Of a DNA stretch of 6,748 nt, positions 1-6,327 are shown one piece after another (positions within the stretch are counted from its first letter, which is position 1; the number at the start of each line of letters is the position of its first letter). The stretch comes from JBBRHH01 sp038222915 (GTDB taxonomy: Bacteria > Planctomycetota > Phycisphaerae > Tepidisphaerales > Tepidisphaeraceae), in the NCBI GenBank assembly GCA_038222915.1, contig JBBRHH010000349.1, forward strand, positions 1-6,748, read 5' to 3'. The translations under genes were made by a program, and so were the position numbers. The notes below the pieces were generated by a model. The model saw nothing but the letters and a program-made list of their open reading frames with translations. It had not been told where the DNA came from and did not search any database.

Positions 1-1210
1 GATCGTGCGTCTGATCCGTCCACGCGACCGCGTAGAAAGGCCTCCCCGGATCCGCATCGATCCACTTCATCAAGCCACCCACCATCACCCCATCCTCAGT
101 TCCCCACGAGCTCAATTGCGGCCCTTTCAGTTCCTGCGGCCCGATCACTTCAGCCATTCCCGCCGACATCGCCACAGCGTTCATCCCCTCCCATTCCGGA
201 TCGGCCGTCGAAAAATACGCCGTCCGCGCCCCGCGCTGTTTGAAAAGCCCCGCCAGCGCCACCGGCATCGGCCGCTCACCCCGCGGCCGCCAGGCCCACG
301 GCAACCCCGGATACACCGAATACACCAGCGGCATCATCGAACAGAAAGTATATCCCACATGCGAGTAACACCGCTCCACCACCATCGCATGCGCCGACTC
401 CGCCGCCAGCCGCGGCGTCGTATCAAACTGCGATCCGTACAGCGATAAATACTGCGCGCTGGTCGACTCCAGCACCACCACAATCACATTCTTCGGCGGC
501 GGCGAAAACTCCGCCCGCCCCACATACGCCGGCCTCTCCCCCACCATTTTGAAATCATCCAGATAAGCCTCCGGAAACGGCGTATACCCGTTCCCATGCG
601 TCTTCCACACATAACGCGTCACCAGCGAAACCAGCATCTCCTCATGCGGATTCTTCCCCGCCTGCCGTTGCCACGCATCCGCTGGCATCCGCGCACGCAG
701 CGCCATCCCGCAAACAATCCAGGTCACCATTGCCACCAGAACCGCCCACTTCACCGACGGCCGCGCCTTCACCTCCCGCCCACTTCGCGCCAGCACCAAA
801 TACGCCAGCGGCGCAAGCACCAGGCCGGCAACCACGCTCAAATCCACGTTCGCGACAATCGATGACCGCAGATTGGAAGGCCGCGCGATCAGCGAGAGCA
901 ATCGCGCATTGAGCGGCTGGCGAAGATGCCGGTAAACCCCAACATTCATCACCGCATAAAACGCCAGGAACGCCCCGAAGAAAATCACCCCGCCCCACGC
1001 CAACTCATGCAGCCGCGCCCGCCGACCCGTCGCCCGAAGCAGCAAGGAGGCAACCACCCCAAACACCAGACTGGCCATCACATCCCGAGCACAAATCACC
1101 ACCAGCGCCGCTCCGCCAACCATCCCCGAAGCCTGCCACCCCATCACCGCCTTGGCGACGACAAATACAACAACCAAAAGAAGCATTGGAACAAGTGCAG
1201 ACCGCCGCAT
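1..1210 (-). CDS. Membrane-anchored sulfatase/LTA-synthase-like enzyme, N-terminal part
   Basis: Partial: 403 residues are visible and the frame is open at the left window edge. Residues 1-171 hold about five hydrophobic segments (near 5-24, 30-58, 72-91, 124-141 and 154-171), followed by a linker and, from residue 240, the start of an alkaline phosphatase superfamily domain. That domain begins with NVIVVVLEST (241-250), the beta strand with an acidic residue and a Thr that opens sulfatase, LtaS and EptA-type domains. It continues with a segment like YGSQFDTTPRLAAESA, then GYTFCSMMP (286-294) where the nucleophile region lies, and ends at the edge in a THD motif (401-403) typical of the sulfatase fold. 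Helices followed by a catalytic domain on the far side of the membrane is the layout of lipoteichoic acid synthases and phosphoethanolamine transferases, so a cell-envelope transferase or hydrolase is likely. The substrate cannot be told. The start ATG at 1210 is preceded by AGGTGGTG. G-ending codons dominate. Confidence 0.85.
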   Translation of the reverse strand, partial: MRRSALVPMLLLVVVFVVAKAVMGWQASGMVGGAALVVICARDVMASLVFGVVASLLLRATGRRARLHELAWGGVIFFGAFLAFYAVMNVGVYRHLRQPLNARLLSLIARPSNLRSSIVANVDLSVVAGLVLAPLAYLVLARSGREVKARPSVKWAVLVAMVTWIVCGMALRARMPADAWQRQAGKNPHEEMLVSLVTRYVWKTHGNGYTPFPEAYLDDFKMVGERPAYVGRAEFSPPPKNVIVVVLESTSAQYLSLYGSQFDTTPRLAAESAHAMVVERCYSHVGYTFCSMMPLVYSVYPGLPWAWRPRGERPMPVALAGLFKQRGARTAYFSTADPEWEGMNAVAMSAGMAEVIGPQELKGPQLSSWGTEDGVMVGGLMKWIDADPGRPFYAVAWTDQTHD

Positions 1211-1510
1211 CACCACCTAAGTTACGCATTAAGATAAAGCTAAGCAATTGTATAAATTGCGCTAACCCGCATGAAATGCGCTGCCGTCGCGGCCACGCAA
1301 ACACTTTGGCGCTAGATCAAAGCAGCCCCCCGGGTGAAGTGTCACGAACTGCGCGACCGCCGCGCAAAACATATGGCTCGATGTGATAGATTGAATGACT
1401 CGATGGCCCGGTGCCTGCATCGCTGCGCTCGGACCACCACCGGTTTCCCAATGCAAACCACTCTCCATGACTCGTCACACTGACTTCGTGGTGATCTTAA
1501 CCCCAGCCGC
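1211..1510. other. Gene-free intergenic stretch
   Basis: About 300 bases separate two minus-strand genes. The left end (about 1210-1262) is AT-rich and carries the likely promoter and leader of the membrane sulfatase-like gene. The rest is GC-rich with no convincing ORF: the short frames here lack a good ribosome binding site and recognisable protein sequence. No tRNA-like cloverleaf or strong hairpin followed by a T-run was seen. A heptamer CTCGATG occurs twice 20-odd bases apart near 1378-1405, of unknown meaning. A small RNA cannot be excluded. Confidence 0.5.
1244..1260 (-). promoter_or_regulatory. Palindrome over a possible -10 box
   Basis: Read on the minus strand this is GCAATT, five bases, AATTGC: a perfect 6-base inverted repeat whose centre contains TATACA, a fair match to a -10 hexamer. 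It sits 34-50 bases upstream of the ATG of the membrane sulfatase-like gene, in a local AT-rich island within GC-rich DNA. That position fits a promoter core with an overlapping operator. No good -35 box is visible at 16-18 bases. The promoter and operator roles are inference. Confidence 0.35.
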
Positions 1511-2344
1511 CTATTTCCCCGGCTGCACAACCACCCCGCGAATGACATGAAAACCGCCGCCAGGCAGCCCCGGCACCGTCGATGGAAGCGACACCCACCC
1601 ATCGATCACCACCATCGTCGCGGCATCGACTTTGGGCGCTCTGAATCGCAGCGTCACCGTATGGATCTCGGCTGCCTTCAGCGGCTTGCTCGTATCCACG
1701 ACGATTTTCTCTTTGTCAGTTTGAATCGGCAGGGTAGCGCTTTCTGCTTCGCTGATCACCGCCTCCACGGGAATGTTGTCCGTGCTTTTCCCCTTCTTGA
1801 ACGTGACGGTTCCCGTGTCGGCCGGCAGCTTCAGCTGCACTTCGATGATCCCCTCCGACTTGAATGTCAGCGAATCCTGTTCATAGCAAACTTTCGGCTG
1901 CCTGCCCCCCGAACCGTTGAGCCCGTCGCCACTGACGATCTTGTCTTTGGGCAATTCCGCGGGAGCGACAGGAGAAGACAGCAGGCCCAGCCGCGGACCA
2001 TCCACGATTCGAAACACCAGATTCCGCAGCCCGTCCCCTGCGGCCGTCATCGGCGCATCGACAAACACGACGGACTTGCCTCCAACTTCCCACTTGCCCA
2101 GTTCCTTGCCTTCGACCTCCCGAAGCGACTCCGCACCCGCGACGTTCGTGTAGTGCACGTCACTGACCGCAACCTTGATCGCTTCCGGCCGGCCATTGTA
2201 GATGGCGTAGTGAGCCTTCCCGTCTTGCCAATACTCCTGCACGAACACCTTCTGACGCCAATCAAGCCCAACCCCAATGCTTGAGGCGTGCGTAAAGGAC
2301 GGCAGAGCGAGCACCAGAGCCAAAGTCAGCACGTATTTGCGCAT
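1511..2344 (-). CDS. Secreted protein of unknown family
   Basis: A protein of 277 residues that I do not recognise. It opens with a clear Sec signal peptide: MRK, a hydrophobic core (residues 5-14), and a probable signal peptidase I site after THA (residue 20). The mature part has no further membrane segment. It is rich in alternating hydrophobic and polar residues, with many Val, Thr and Lys, suggesting an all-beta extracytoplasmic fold. The single cysteine (KVCYEQ) rules out internal disulfides and lipoprotein anchoring. The C-terminal third, with phrases such as VTLRFRAPKVDAATMVVIDGW, resembles the general style of immunoglobulin-like or other beta-sandwich domains, but no specific family can be named. 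The ATG at 2344 is preceded by GGATG at 7-base spacing. Codon usage is more balanced than in the neighbouring membrane sulfatase-like gene. It is divergent from the DUF4261 gene. Confidence 0.75.
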   Translation of the reverse strand: MRKYVLTLALVLALPSFTHASSIGVGLDWRQKVFVQEYWQDGKAHYAIYNGRPEAIKVAVSDVHYTNVAGAESLREVEGKELGKWEVGGKSVVFVDAPMTAAGDGLRNLVFRIVDGPRLGLLSSPVAPAELPKDKIVSGDGLNGSGGRQPKVCYEQDSLTFKSEGIIEVQLKLPADTGTVTFKKGKSTDNIPVEAVISEAESATLPIQTDKEKIVVDTSKPLKAAEIHTVTLRFRAPKVDAATMVVIDGWVSLPSTVPGLPGGGFHVIRGVVVQPGK

Positions 2345-2356
2345 GAGAATTCATCC

Positions 2357-2377
2357 AAAAAAAACGGCTTCGAAAAC
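2357..2377 (-). promoter_or_regulatory. Attenuator-like hairpin plus T8 in leader
   Basis: On the minus strand GGTTTTCGAAGCC can fold into a 5-pair stem (one T-G wobble, 3-base loop). It is followed after one G by eight consecutive T, just before the ribosome binding site and ATG of the secreted-protein gene. The layout resembles a small intrinsic terminator or attenuator. The stem is short, so the U-run may instead serve ribosomal protein S1 binding or be incidental. Confidence 0.25.
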
Positions 2378-2655
2378 CTCAACAATGCCAAAGGCTTTGC
2401 TTCAGCGGCTGGTTGCACCCTTCGAAAGTGTCGCAATGGTTGACGCAGACAATCGCTCAAAGTTTCCAGGCCCCTCCACGAGTTTTCTTGCAGGGCTCTT
2501 TATTCCGATGCTTCTGTCGCGTGCGGAATGGCAAAGGCAGACAATTAAAACTTGACGCCGCATTTCCAATACCGAAACTAATCGCGGGCATCGATAATGG
2601 CGGCCATTCGCAACCGCCGATCCCGAGCAGGGAAATCAGGCAATTTTCATTTCTT

Positions 2656-2661
2656 AGGAGG
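2656..2661 (+). promoter_or_regulatory. Strong Shine-Dalgarno that sets the DUF4261 start
   Basis: AGGAGG lies 6 bases before the ATG at 2668. It decides the start: the same frame stays open upstream to 2413, but that extension is Arg/Pro-rich, lacks a ribosome binding site, and reads like non-coding sequence. Confidence 0.85.
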
Positions 2662-2667
2662 ACGTCA

Positions 2668-3495
2668 ATGTTCAACTGGCGTAAAAAGACGAGTCAAACC
2701 ACCGCGTCCCCACCCCTATCGACCGAATCAAAGGGCGGCAAGTCGATCATCGCCGCCTTGCTACTGGACACCATCAACTTCGACACCGCCGCCGCCCAAA
2801 AAGCGATCAGCTCTGGCAAGATCGCCGGCGTGTCTCCCGCCGGCATACAAGTCGTCGAGAGAAGCCTCACCCTTAATTTGAACGATGAGTTCATGATGAT
2901 TGCGCCGATGGCGGTTCCATACCCGTGGTCGGATCTGGAAGGCCCCTGTACGACCTCGTGGATGTGGCCAGAGGGCAACCCGGCCACGAACCTCAAAAAC
3001 CACAAGTCGCATGTCCTGGTCATGGACATGAACGGTTCCGCAGATGGTATTTCACGCCGCGTGCTCCTCACCCACCTCGTCGGCCGTCTTGCCACCCTCC
3101 CGGGTGTTGTCGGCATTTACTGGCCCGAAGCCACGCTCGTCCACTTTCCCCCGATCTTCACCCAAATGGCGGCGGAAGCGACACCCAAAGCCCCGCCCCT
3201 TTACCTCTGGGTGGACTTCCGCATCCTTCGCAACAGCAACGACACCTTCAGTTGCTTCACCACCGGGCTCGCGTGCCTAGGCCTCATGGAGATGGAAATC
3301 GCCGAACTCAACATGCAACCATCCGAGCTGCGCGACTGGGCCATCAGCATCACCTATTACATGCTCGACCGCGGCAGCCCCATCCCCAACGGCGACACCA
3401 TCGGAGCAACCGCCGACCAGCAACTCCGCATCACCTACGGCCCGTCCAGCTACGGCGCTGAGGGCACCGTAATGCGCTTCGGCAAAAAGCCCTGA
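2668..3495 (+). CDS. DUF4261 domain-containing protein
   Basis: A predicted soluble cytoplasmic protein of 275 residues with no signal peptide. The first ~20 residues are polar and likely disordered (MFNWRKKTSQTT), and the rest matches my memory of the DUF4261 family. An N-terminal alpha/beta part (AALLLDTINFD, residues about 30-40) is followed by a Trp-rich middle with PYPWSDLEGP and SHVLVMDMNG. A C-terminal domain then has an EMEIAEL-type segment, a YYMLDRGSPI helix and turn, and the family's closing signature NGDTIG (residues 241-246), followed by a final strand region RITYGPSSYG. The family's biochemical role is unknown to me. It stands alone between divergent promoter DNA and hemB, whose start is 118 bases downstream; read-through into hemB is possible because no strong terminator is visible between them. 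The family call rests on the C-terminal motif and overall pattern, not on a search. Confidence 0.75.
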   Translation: MFNWRKKTSQTTASPPLSTESKGGKSIIAALLLDTINFDTAAAQKAISSGKIAGVSPAGIQVVERSLTLNLNDEFMMIAPMAVPYPWSDLEGPCTTSWMWPEGNPATNLKNHKSHVLVMDMNGSADGISRRVLLTHLVGRLATLPGVVGIYWPEATLVHFPPIFTQMAAEATPKAPPLYLWVDFRILRNSNDTFSCFTTGLACLGLMEMEIAELNMQPSELRDWAISITYYMLDRGSPIPNGDTIGATADQQLRITYGPSSYGAEGTVMRFGKKP

Positions 3496-3609
3496 TTTAC
3501 GATCTCGCCCATCCTCCGCTTCGAGCCTACATTGCGCGCCTGCCTCTTCGTCCATCTCCGTCTTTGCAGAGCCCCAGGTTTCCGGTCTCAAGTCTCCAGC
3601 AAGAGTGAG

Positions 3610-3615
3610 TATAAT
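3610..3615 (+). promoter_or_regulatory. Perfect -10 hexamer at the hemB start
   Basis: TATAAT overlaps the hemB ATG at 3614 and ends 7 bases before the next in-frame ATG at 3623. If used, transcription would begin at about 3622-3623 and give a leaderless hemB message. No good -35 box is seen at 16-18 bases upstream, and the extended -10 TG is one base too far, so it may be chance. Confidence 0.3.
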
Positions 3616-4615
3616 GCCTGCCATGTCCACGCCCCTCCCAATCCGCCCCCGCCGCCTGCGCCAGCAGCCCCAGCTTCGCGCCATGCTTCAGCGCACCACC
3701 CTCCGCCGCTCCGACATCATCGCCCCCGTCTTTGTCCGCGACGGCCAGGGCATCGCCAAGGAGATTTCCTCCATGCCCGGCGTCTTCCAGATGTCCGTTG
3801 ATGTCGCCGCCGACTGGCTCACCGCGCGGGCGGAGGAAGGTTTTGGCGCTTACCTGGTTTTTGGCGTTATCGACAAATCCGCCAAAGACCTAGCCGGCTC
3901 GGCCGCGCTTGATGAAAACAACGTCGTCTGCCGACTCCTCCGCGAAACCCAGAATCGCAAGATCCCCATGGCGGCGATCACCGATCTCTGCTTCTGCGAA
4001 TACACCAGCCACGGCCATTGCGGCCTCCTCTCCGACGCACCGTCCACCGTCCAGAACGACCCCACCGTCGAACGCCTCGTCCAGCAGGCCATCAACCATG
4101 CGAAGGCCGGAGCAAGCGTGATCGCGCCGAGTGGCATGATGGACGGCACGGTTGGTGCACTCCGCACCGGCCTCGACGCCGCGGGCTTCACTGACGTCTC
4201 CATCCTGTCCTACGCCGTGAAATACGCCAGCGCCTTCTACGGCCCCTTCCGCGACGCGGCCGACTCTGCCCCCGCCTTCGGCGACCGCCACGCCTACCAG
4301 ATGGATCCCGCGCGCGGCCTTGATGAAGCTCTCCGTGAAGCCCGCCTCGATGTCGAGCAGGGCACAGACATGGTCATGGTCAAACCCGCCGGCCCCTATC
4401 TCGACGTGCTCGCCGCAGTTCGCAACGCAGTCGATGTCCCGATGGTCGCCTACCAGGTCAGCGGCGAATATGCGATGCTCGAGGCCGCGGCGCGCAACAA
4501 CTGGCTCGACCGCGACCGCGCCGTCCTCGAATCTCTCGTCGCCATCAAACGCGCCGGCGCAGATCTGATCATCACTTACTACGCCGAACTGCTGGCCAAA
4601 CTGTTGGAGCGATAG
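3614..4615 (+). CDS. hemB: 5-aminolevulinate dehydratase (porphobilinogen synthase)
   Basis: Joins two 5-aminolevulinate molecules into porphobilinogen, the committed step to heme and other tetrapyrroles, in the cytoplasm as a homo-oligomer (usually an octamer). The 333 residues are the normal family length. Visible landmarks are the N-terminal RPRRLRQ arm, and the metal site DLCFCEYTSHGHCG with Cys126, Cys128 and Cys136, the cysteine-rich zinc type rather than the Asp-rich magnesium type. The two Schiff-base lysines are present: Lys203 in AVKYASAFYGPFRDA and Lys257 in DMVMVKPAGPYLD. YQVSGEYAM and the C-terminal ITYYA segment are also typical. Start candidates are GTG 3605, ATG 3614 and ATG 3623. 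I chose 3614 for the GAG-type Shine-Dalgarno bases at 3603-3609, but 3623 is plausible. An uncharacterised gene follows after 18 bases, suggesting an operon. Confidence 0.97.
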   Translation: MPAMSTPLPIRPRRLRQQPQLRAMLQRTTLRRSDIIAPVFVRDGQGIAKEISSMPGVFQMSVDVAADWLTARAEEGFGAYLVFGVIDKSAKDLAGSAALDENNVVCRLLRETQNRKIPMAAITDLCFCEYTSHGHCGLLSDAPSTVQNDPTVERLVQQAINHAKAGASVIAPSGMMDGTVGALRTGLDAAGFTDVSILSYAVKYASAFYGPFRDAADSAPAFGDRHAYQMDPARGLDEALREARLDVEQGTDMVMVKPAGPYLDVLAAVRNAVDVPMVAYQVSGEYAMLEAAARNNWLDRDRAVLESLVAIKRAGADLIITYYAELLAKLLER

Positions 4616-4633
4616 AAACGAAAGAGCAGCGTC

Positions 4634-5443
4634 ATGCCATACCTCCTCGCCAAAGAAGTCACCATCTTCCTCGAGCCGGTCTCGGCCACACCCTTCGCGG
4701 GGCTGTTGGTGACAGGCATGGTCGTTTTCGTCATCTGTTATTTCTTCATGCGTCGAAAGAACGCCGCCACCGCCAATCTCGAAAAAGCCCTCTTCCCGCC
4801 AAAAGTCCCCGCGACAACGCCGCAGCCGTTCAGCCAGATGATTCACGGTCTCCGCGCGAAGCTCGGCCCAGCACCGCGCCCGCTACGCCCGGAAGAAAAC
4901 GCCCTCTGGCAGATGGATCCGCCCTCCTGGATGAACGCCAATCCAGACGATTTTCTCTGGGGCATCTACCACGCCCAGGCGCTCCTGCGAGCCGAAGGCC
5001 GGGTCGTCTGGGGCCAGATCGTCCAGGCCAACAGCAAGCTCTTCAGCGCCGGCGACATCGACTGCCCCGCCGCCATCCTTTACAGCGGCGATCCCGCCTA
5101 CGACGATGCGCCCAATGCGCTCCGTCAGCTCGCCACGCAAATGTTCGCCCTCAAAGGTACAAGCCCCGCCGACCCTGAGCTCCATCAGTTCGCCGCCACC
5201 CTCACCGATGAATTGCGCCGCGACAACCAGCTCATGCTCCCCGTCCAGCTCACCGGCGGCCGCCGCGTCGTCTACACCTCCATCATGGTCTGCCGCCGGC
5301 ACATCCCCGGCGGCTACCTCGCCTCCAACCTTCTCCCCCTGCTCATTTGCCCGGCGAAAACGCCTTGGGCCATGATCCTGCCCCAGGCGTTCTGGTCCCC
5401 GCAATGGATCGCGTTCTGGCAGATGGCCGCCTCTGGTCGCTAA
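4634..5443 (+). CDS. Single-pass membrane protein of unknown family
   Basis: A protein of 269 residues that I do not recognise. One hydrophobic segment near residues 21-39 is followed at once by Arg-Arg-Lys (40-42), predicting an N-out, C-in signal anchor with about 225 residues in the cytoplasm. The soluble part starts after a Pro-rich linker. It has an aromatic-rich segment around DPPSWMNANPDDFLWG, a central alpha/beta region (RVVWGQIVQANSKLF then CPAAILYSGDP), a helical stretch ending in TDELRRDN, and a Trp-rich C-terminus (TPWAMILPQAFWSPQWIAFW). The pattern looks like a structured, conserved domain, and C-ending codons like those of hemB support a real gene. The ATG has only a weak GAG-type ribosome site 7 bases upstream. 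It lies 18 bases after hemB and 20 before the histidine phosphatase, so all three are probably co-transcribed. No tetrapyrrole role can be inferred. Confidence 0.8.
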   Translation: MPYLLAKEVTIFLEPVSATPFAGLLVTGMVVFVICYFFMRRKNAATANLEKALFPPKVPATTPQPFSQMIHGLRAKLGPAPRPLRPEENALWQMDPPSWMNANPDDFLWGIYHAQALLRAEGRVVWGQIVQANSKLFSAGDIDCPAAILYSGDPAYDDAPNALRQLATQMFALKGTSPADPELHQFAATLTDELRRDNQLMLPVQLTGGRRVVYTSIMVCRRHIPGGYLASNLLPLLICPAKTPWAMILPQAFWSPQWIAFWQMAASGR

Positions 5444-5463
5444 CACTGGAATCACAATACAAC

Positions 5464-6042
5464 ATGCAAAAGCTGATCCTTATCAAACACTCCAAGCCCG
5501 AAATGGTCGAAGGCAAGACCAGCCACGACTGGCCTCTTTCCGAAGAAGGCCGCCGCCGCTGCACTCCCCTCGCCGATCTTTTAAAACCCCACGCGCCCGC
5601 CACCATCATCACCAGCGAAGAGCCAAAGGCCTTCCAGACCGGCGAGCTTCTTTCCCAGGCGTTGAATATTCCCGTCGCCAGCGCGCCCGACCTTCAGGAG
5701 CACGACCGCACCAATGTCCCGGTCATGCAGACCCGCGACTTCATCTCCGCCATGGCCCATTTCTTCCAGAATCCCCGCGACCTCGTCCTCGGCCTCGAAA
5801 GCGCCGATGACGTTCTCCATCGCATAGGCCACGCGATCGAATCCACCATGGCCGCCAATCCCGGCCGCAACGTCGCCATCATCACCCACGGCACCTCGCA
5901 GGCCCTCTTCCTCAACAAGCAGAAGAACAAGGCCGGCTTCGACTGGTGGCGCTCGATGGGCCTGCCCTCGTTCGTGGTCATGTCCTGGCCGGATCGTGTC
6001 GTCGAAACGGTTGTCGAGTCCGTCGAACCGCGTCAGAAATAA
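5464..6042 (+). CDS. Histidine phosphatase superfamily protein
   Basis: At 192 residues this is a compact branch-1 type histidine phosphatase (phosphoglycerate mutase-like fold), predicted cytoplasmic. Strand 1 leads into LILIKHSKP, where His9 aligns with the phospho-accepting histidine of the RHG motif, followed by the family-typical WPLSEEGRRRC (23-33). ITSEEPKAFQTGELL (around 49-63) matches the second pocket motif, LQEHDR (Glu79) the acid/base loop, and AIITHGT the second catalytic histidine (His142). The substrate is unknown; the family includes sugar-phosphate, nucleotide and protein phosphatases. Oddity: the usual Arg before the first His is Lys8, and the usual Arg of the second motif is Lys55. 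The frame is open upstream to 5347, but that would overlap the preceding gene and add non-family sequence, so ATG 5464 is preferred despite having no clear Shine-Dalgarno. Its end overlaps the convergent gene by 10 bases. Confidence 0.88.
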   Translation: MQKLILIKHSKPEMVEGKTSHDWPLSEEGRRRCTPLADLLKPHAPATIITSEEPKAFQTGELLSQALNIPVASAPDLQEHDRTNVPVMQTRDFISAMAHFFQNPRDLVLGLESADDVLHRIGHAIESTMAANPGRNVAIITHGTSQALFLNKQKNKAGFDWWRSMGLPSFVVMSWPDRVVETVVESVEPRQK

Positions 6043-6317
6043 ATAAGGAAGGAGGGAACCCCCACCAACTCAATCACAGCCAGCAACAGCCCGGCCAGCG
6101 CAATGATCCGCCCGGCGCGCTGAAACAACCCGATCGCCCCGCAAACCATCGCCGTCAGCGCCACCCACAAAATGTATTCCGCAAGAACAGTACTGAACAA
6201 CGTGGTCCCAAACCGTGGCCGGATGGTTGCAAGTACTGGAGTCGCAATAAACGCAATCAATGCGAGGACCATCGACAGATTGCCGAGCAGCACCTTTGGC
6301 CTCGAACCGCTTCTCAT
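6033..6317 (-). CDS. Small three-helix membrane protein, unknown family
   Basis: A 94-residue hydrophobic protein with a basic start (MRSGSRPK) and three predicted helices near residues 9-30, 40-64 and 70-93, ending almost directly after the last one (GVPSFLIYF). The basic N-terminus predicts N-in. I recognise no family motif or catalytic residues. ATG 6317 has GAGG at 8-base spacing; this Shine-Dalgarno overlaps the stop codon of the upstream membrane gene (TGAGG), a sign of translational coupling. The gap between the two is 10 bases. Its last 10 bases overlap the end of the convergent histidine phosphatase gene. It could be a helper subunit of its upstream neighbour, by inference from context alone. 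Confidence 0.75.
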   Translation of the reverse strand: MRSGSRPKVLLGNLSMVLALIAFIATPVLATIRPRFGTTLFSTVLAEYILWVALTAMVCGAIGLFQRAGRIIALAGLLLAVIELVGVPSFLIYF

Positions 6318-6327
6318 TTTCGATTCC

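Larger units (their letters stand above)
2345..2667. promoter_or_regulatory. Divergent intergenic region with candidate promoter
   Basis: This 323-base region separates the divergent secreted-protein and DUF4261 genes and is less GC-rich than its flanks. For the plus-strand gene, TTGACG at 2552-2557 matches a -35 box in five of six positions. The hexamers 17-19 bases downstream (around 2575-2582, for example ACTAAT) are poor -10 matches. GATAAT at 2593-2598 is a better -10 hexamer but its -35 partner is weak. A second TTGACG lies at 2440-2445. CTTCGAAA occurs at 2368-2375 and 2420-2427, 52 bases apart. The short ORFs crossing this region look non-coding. The promoter assignments are tentative. 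Confidence 0.35.

Noticed and set aside
5..865. Plus-strand frames at the left edge
   Set aside because: Arg/His/Pro-rich translations antisense to the sulfatase-like gene, which has clear helices and motifs in its own frame.
1262..1468. Short minus-strand frame in the intergenic region
   Set aside because: No ribosome site, no hydrophobic or family pattern, cysteine- and Gly-rich composition typical of chance frames in GC-rich DNA.
1504..1525. CAGCCG/CGGCTG inverted repeat around the stop codon of the secreted-protein gene
   Set aside because: A 6-base stem with a 10-base loop and no T-run downstream on the minus strand; too weak to call a terminator.
1547..2284. Long plus-strand frame opposite the secreted-protein gene
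   Set aside because: The product is Arg/His-rich, and the minus-strand frame has a signal peptide, ribosome site and balanced composition.
2413..2667. Upstream extension of the DUF4261 frame
   Set aside because: It lacks a ribosome site and family resemblance, while ATG 2668 has AGGAGG at 6 bases.
3890..4846. Long minus-strand frame opposite hemB
   Set aside because: It is antisense to a certain hemB with all catalytic motifs; long antisense frames are expected in GC-rich genes, and the translation has no recognisable domain.
4883..5455. Minus-strand frame opposite the single-pass membrane gene
   Set aside because: Gly/Val/Asp-rich shadow without a helix or motif; the plus frame fits the operon.
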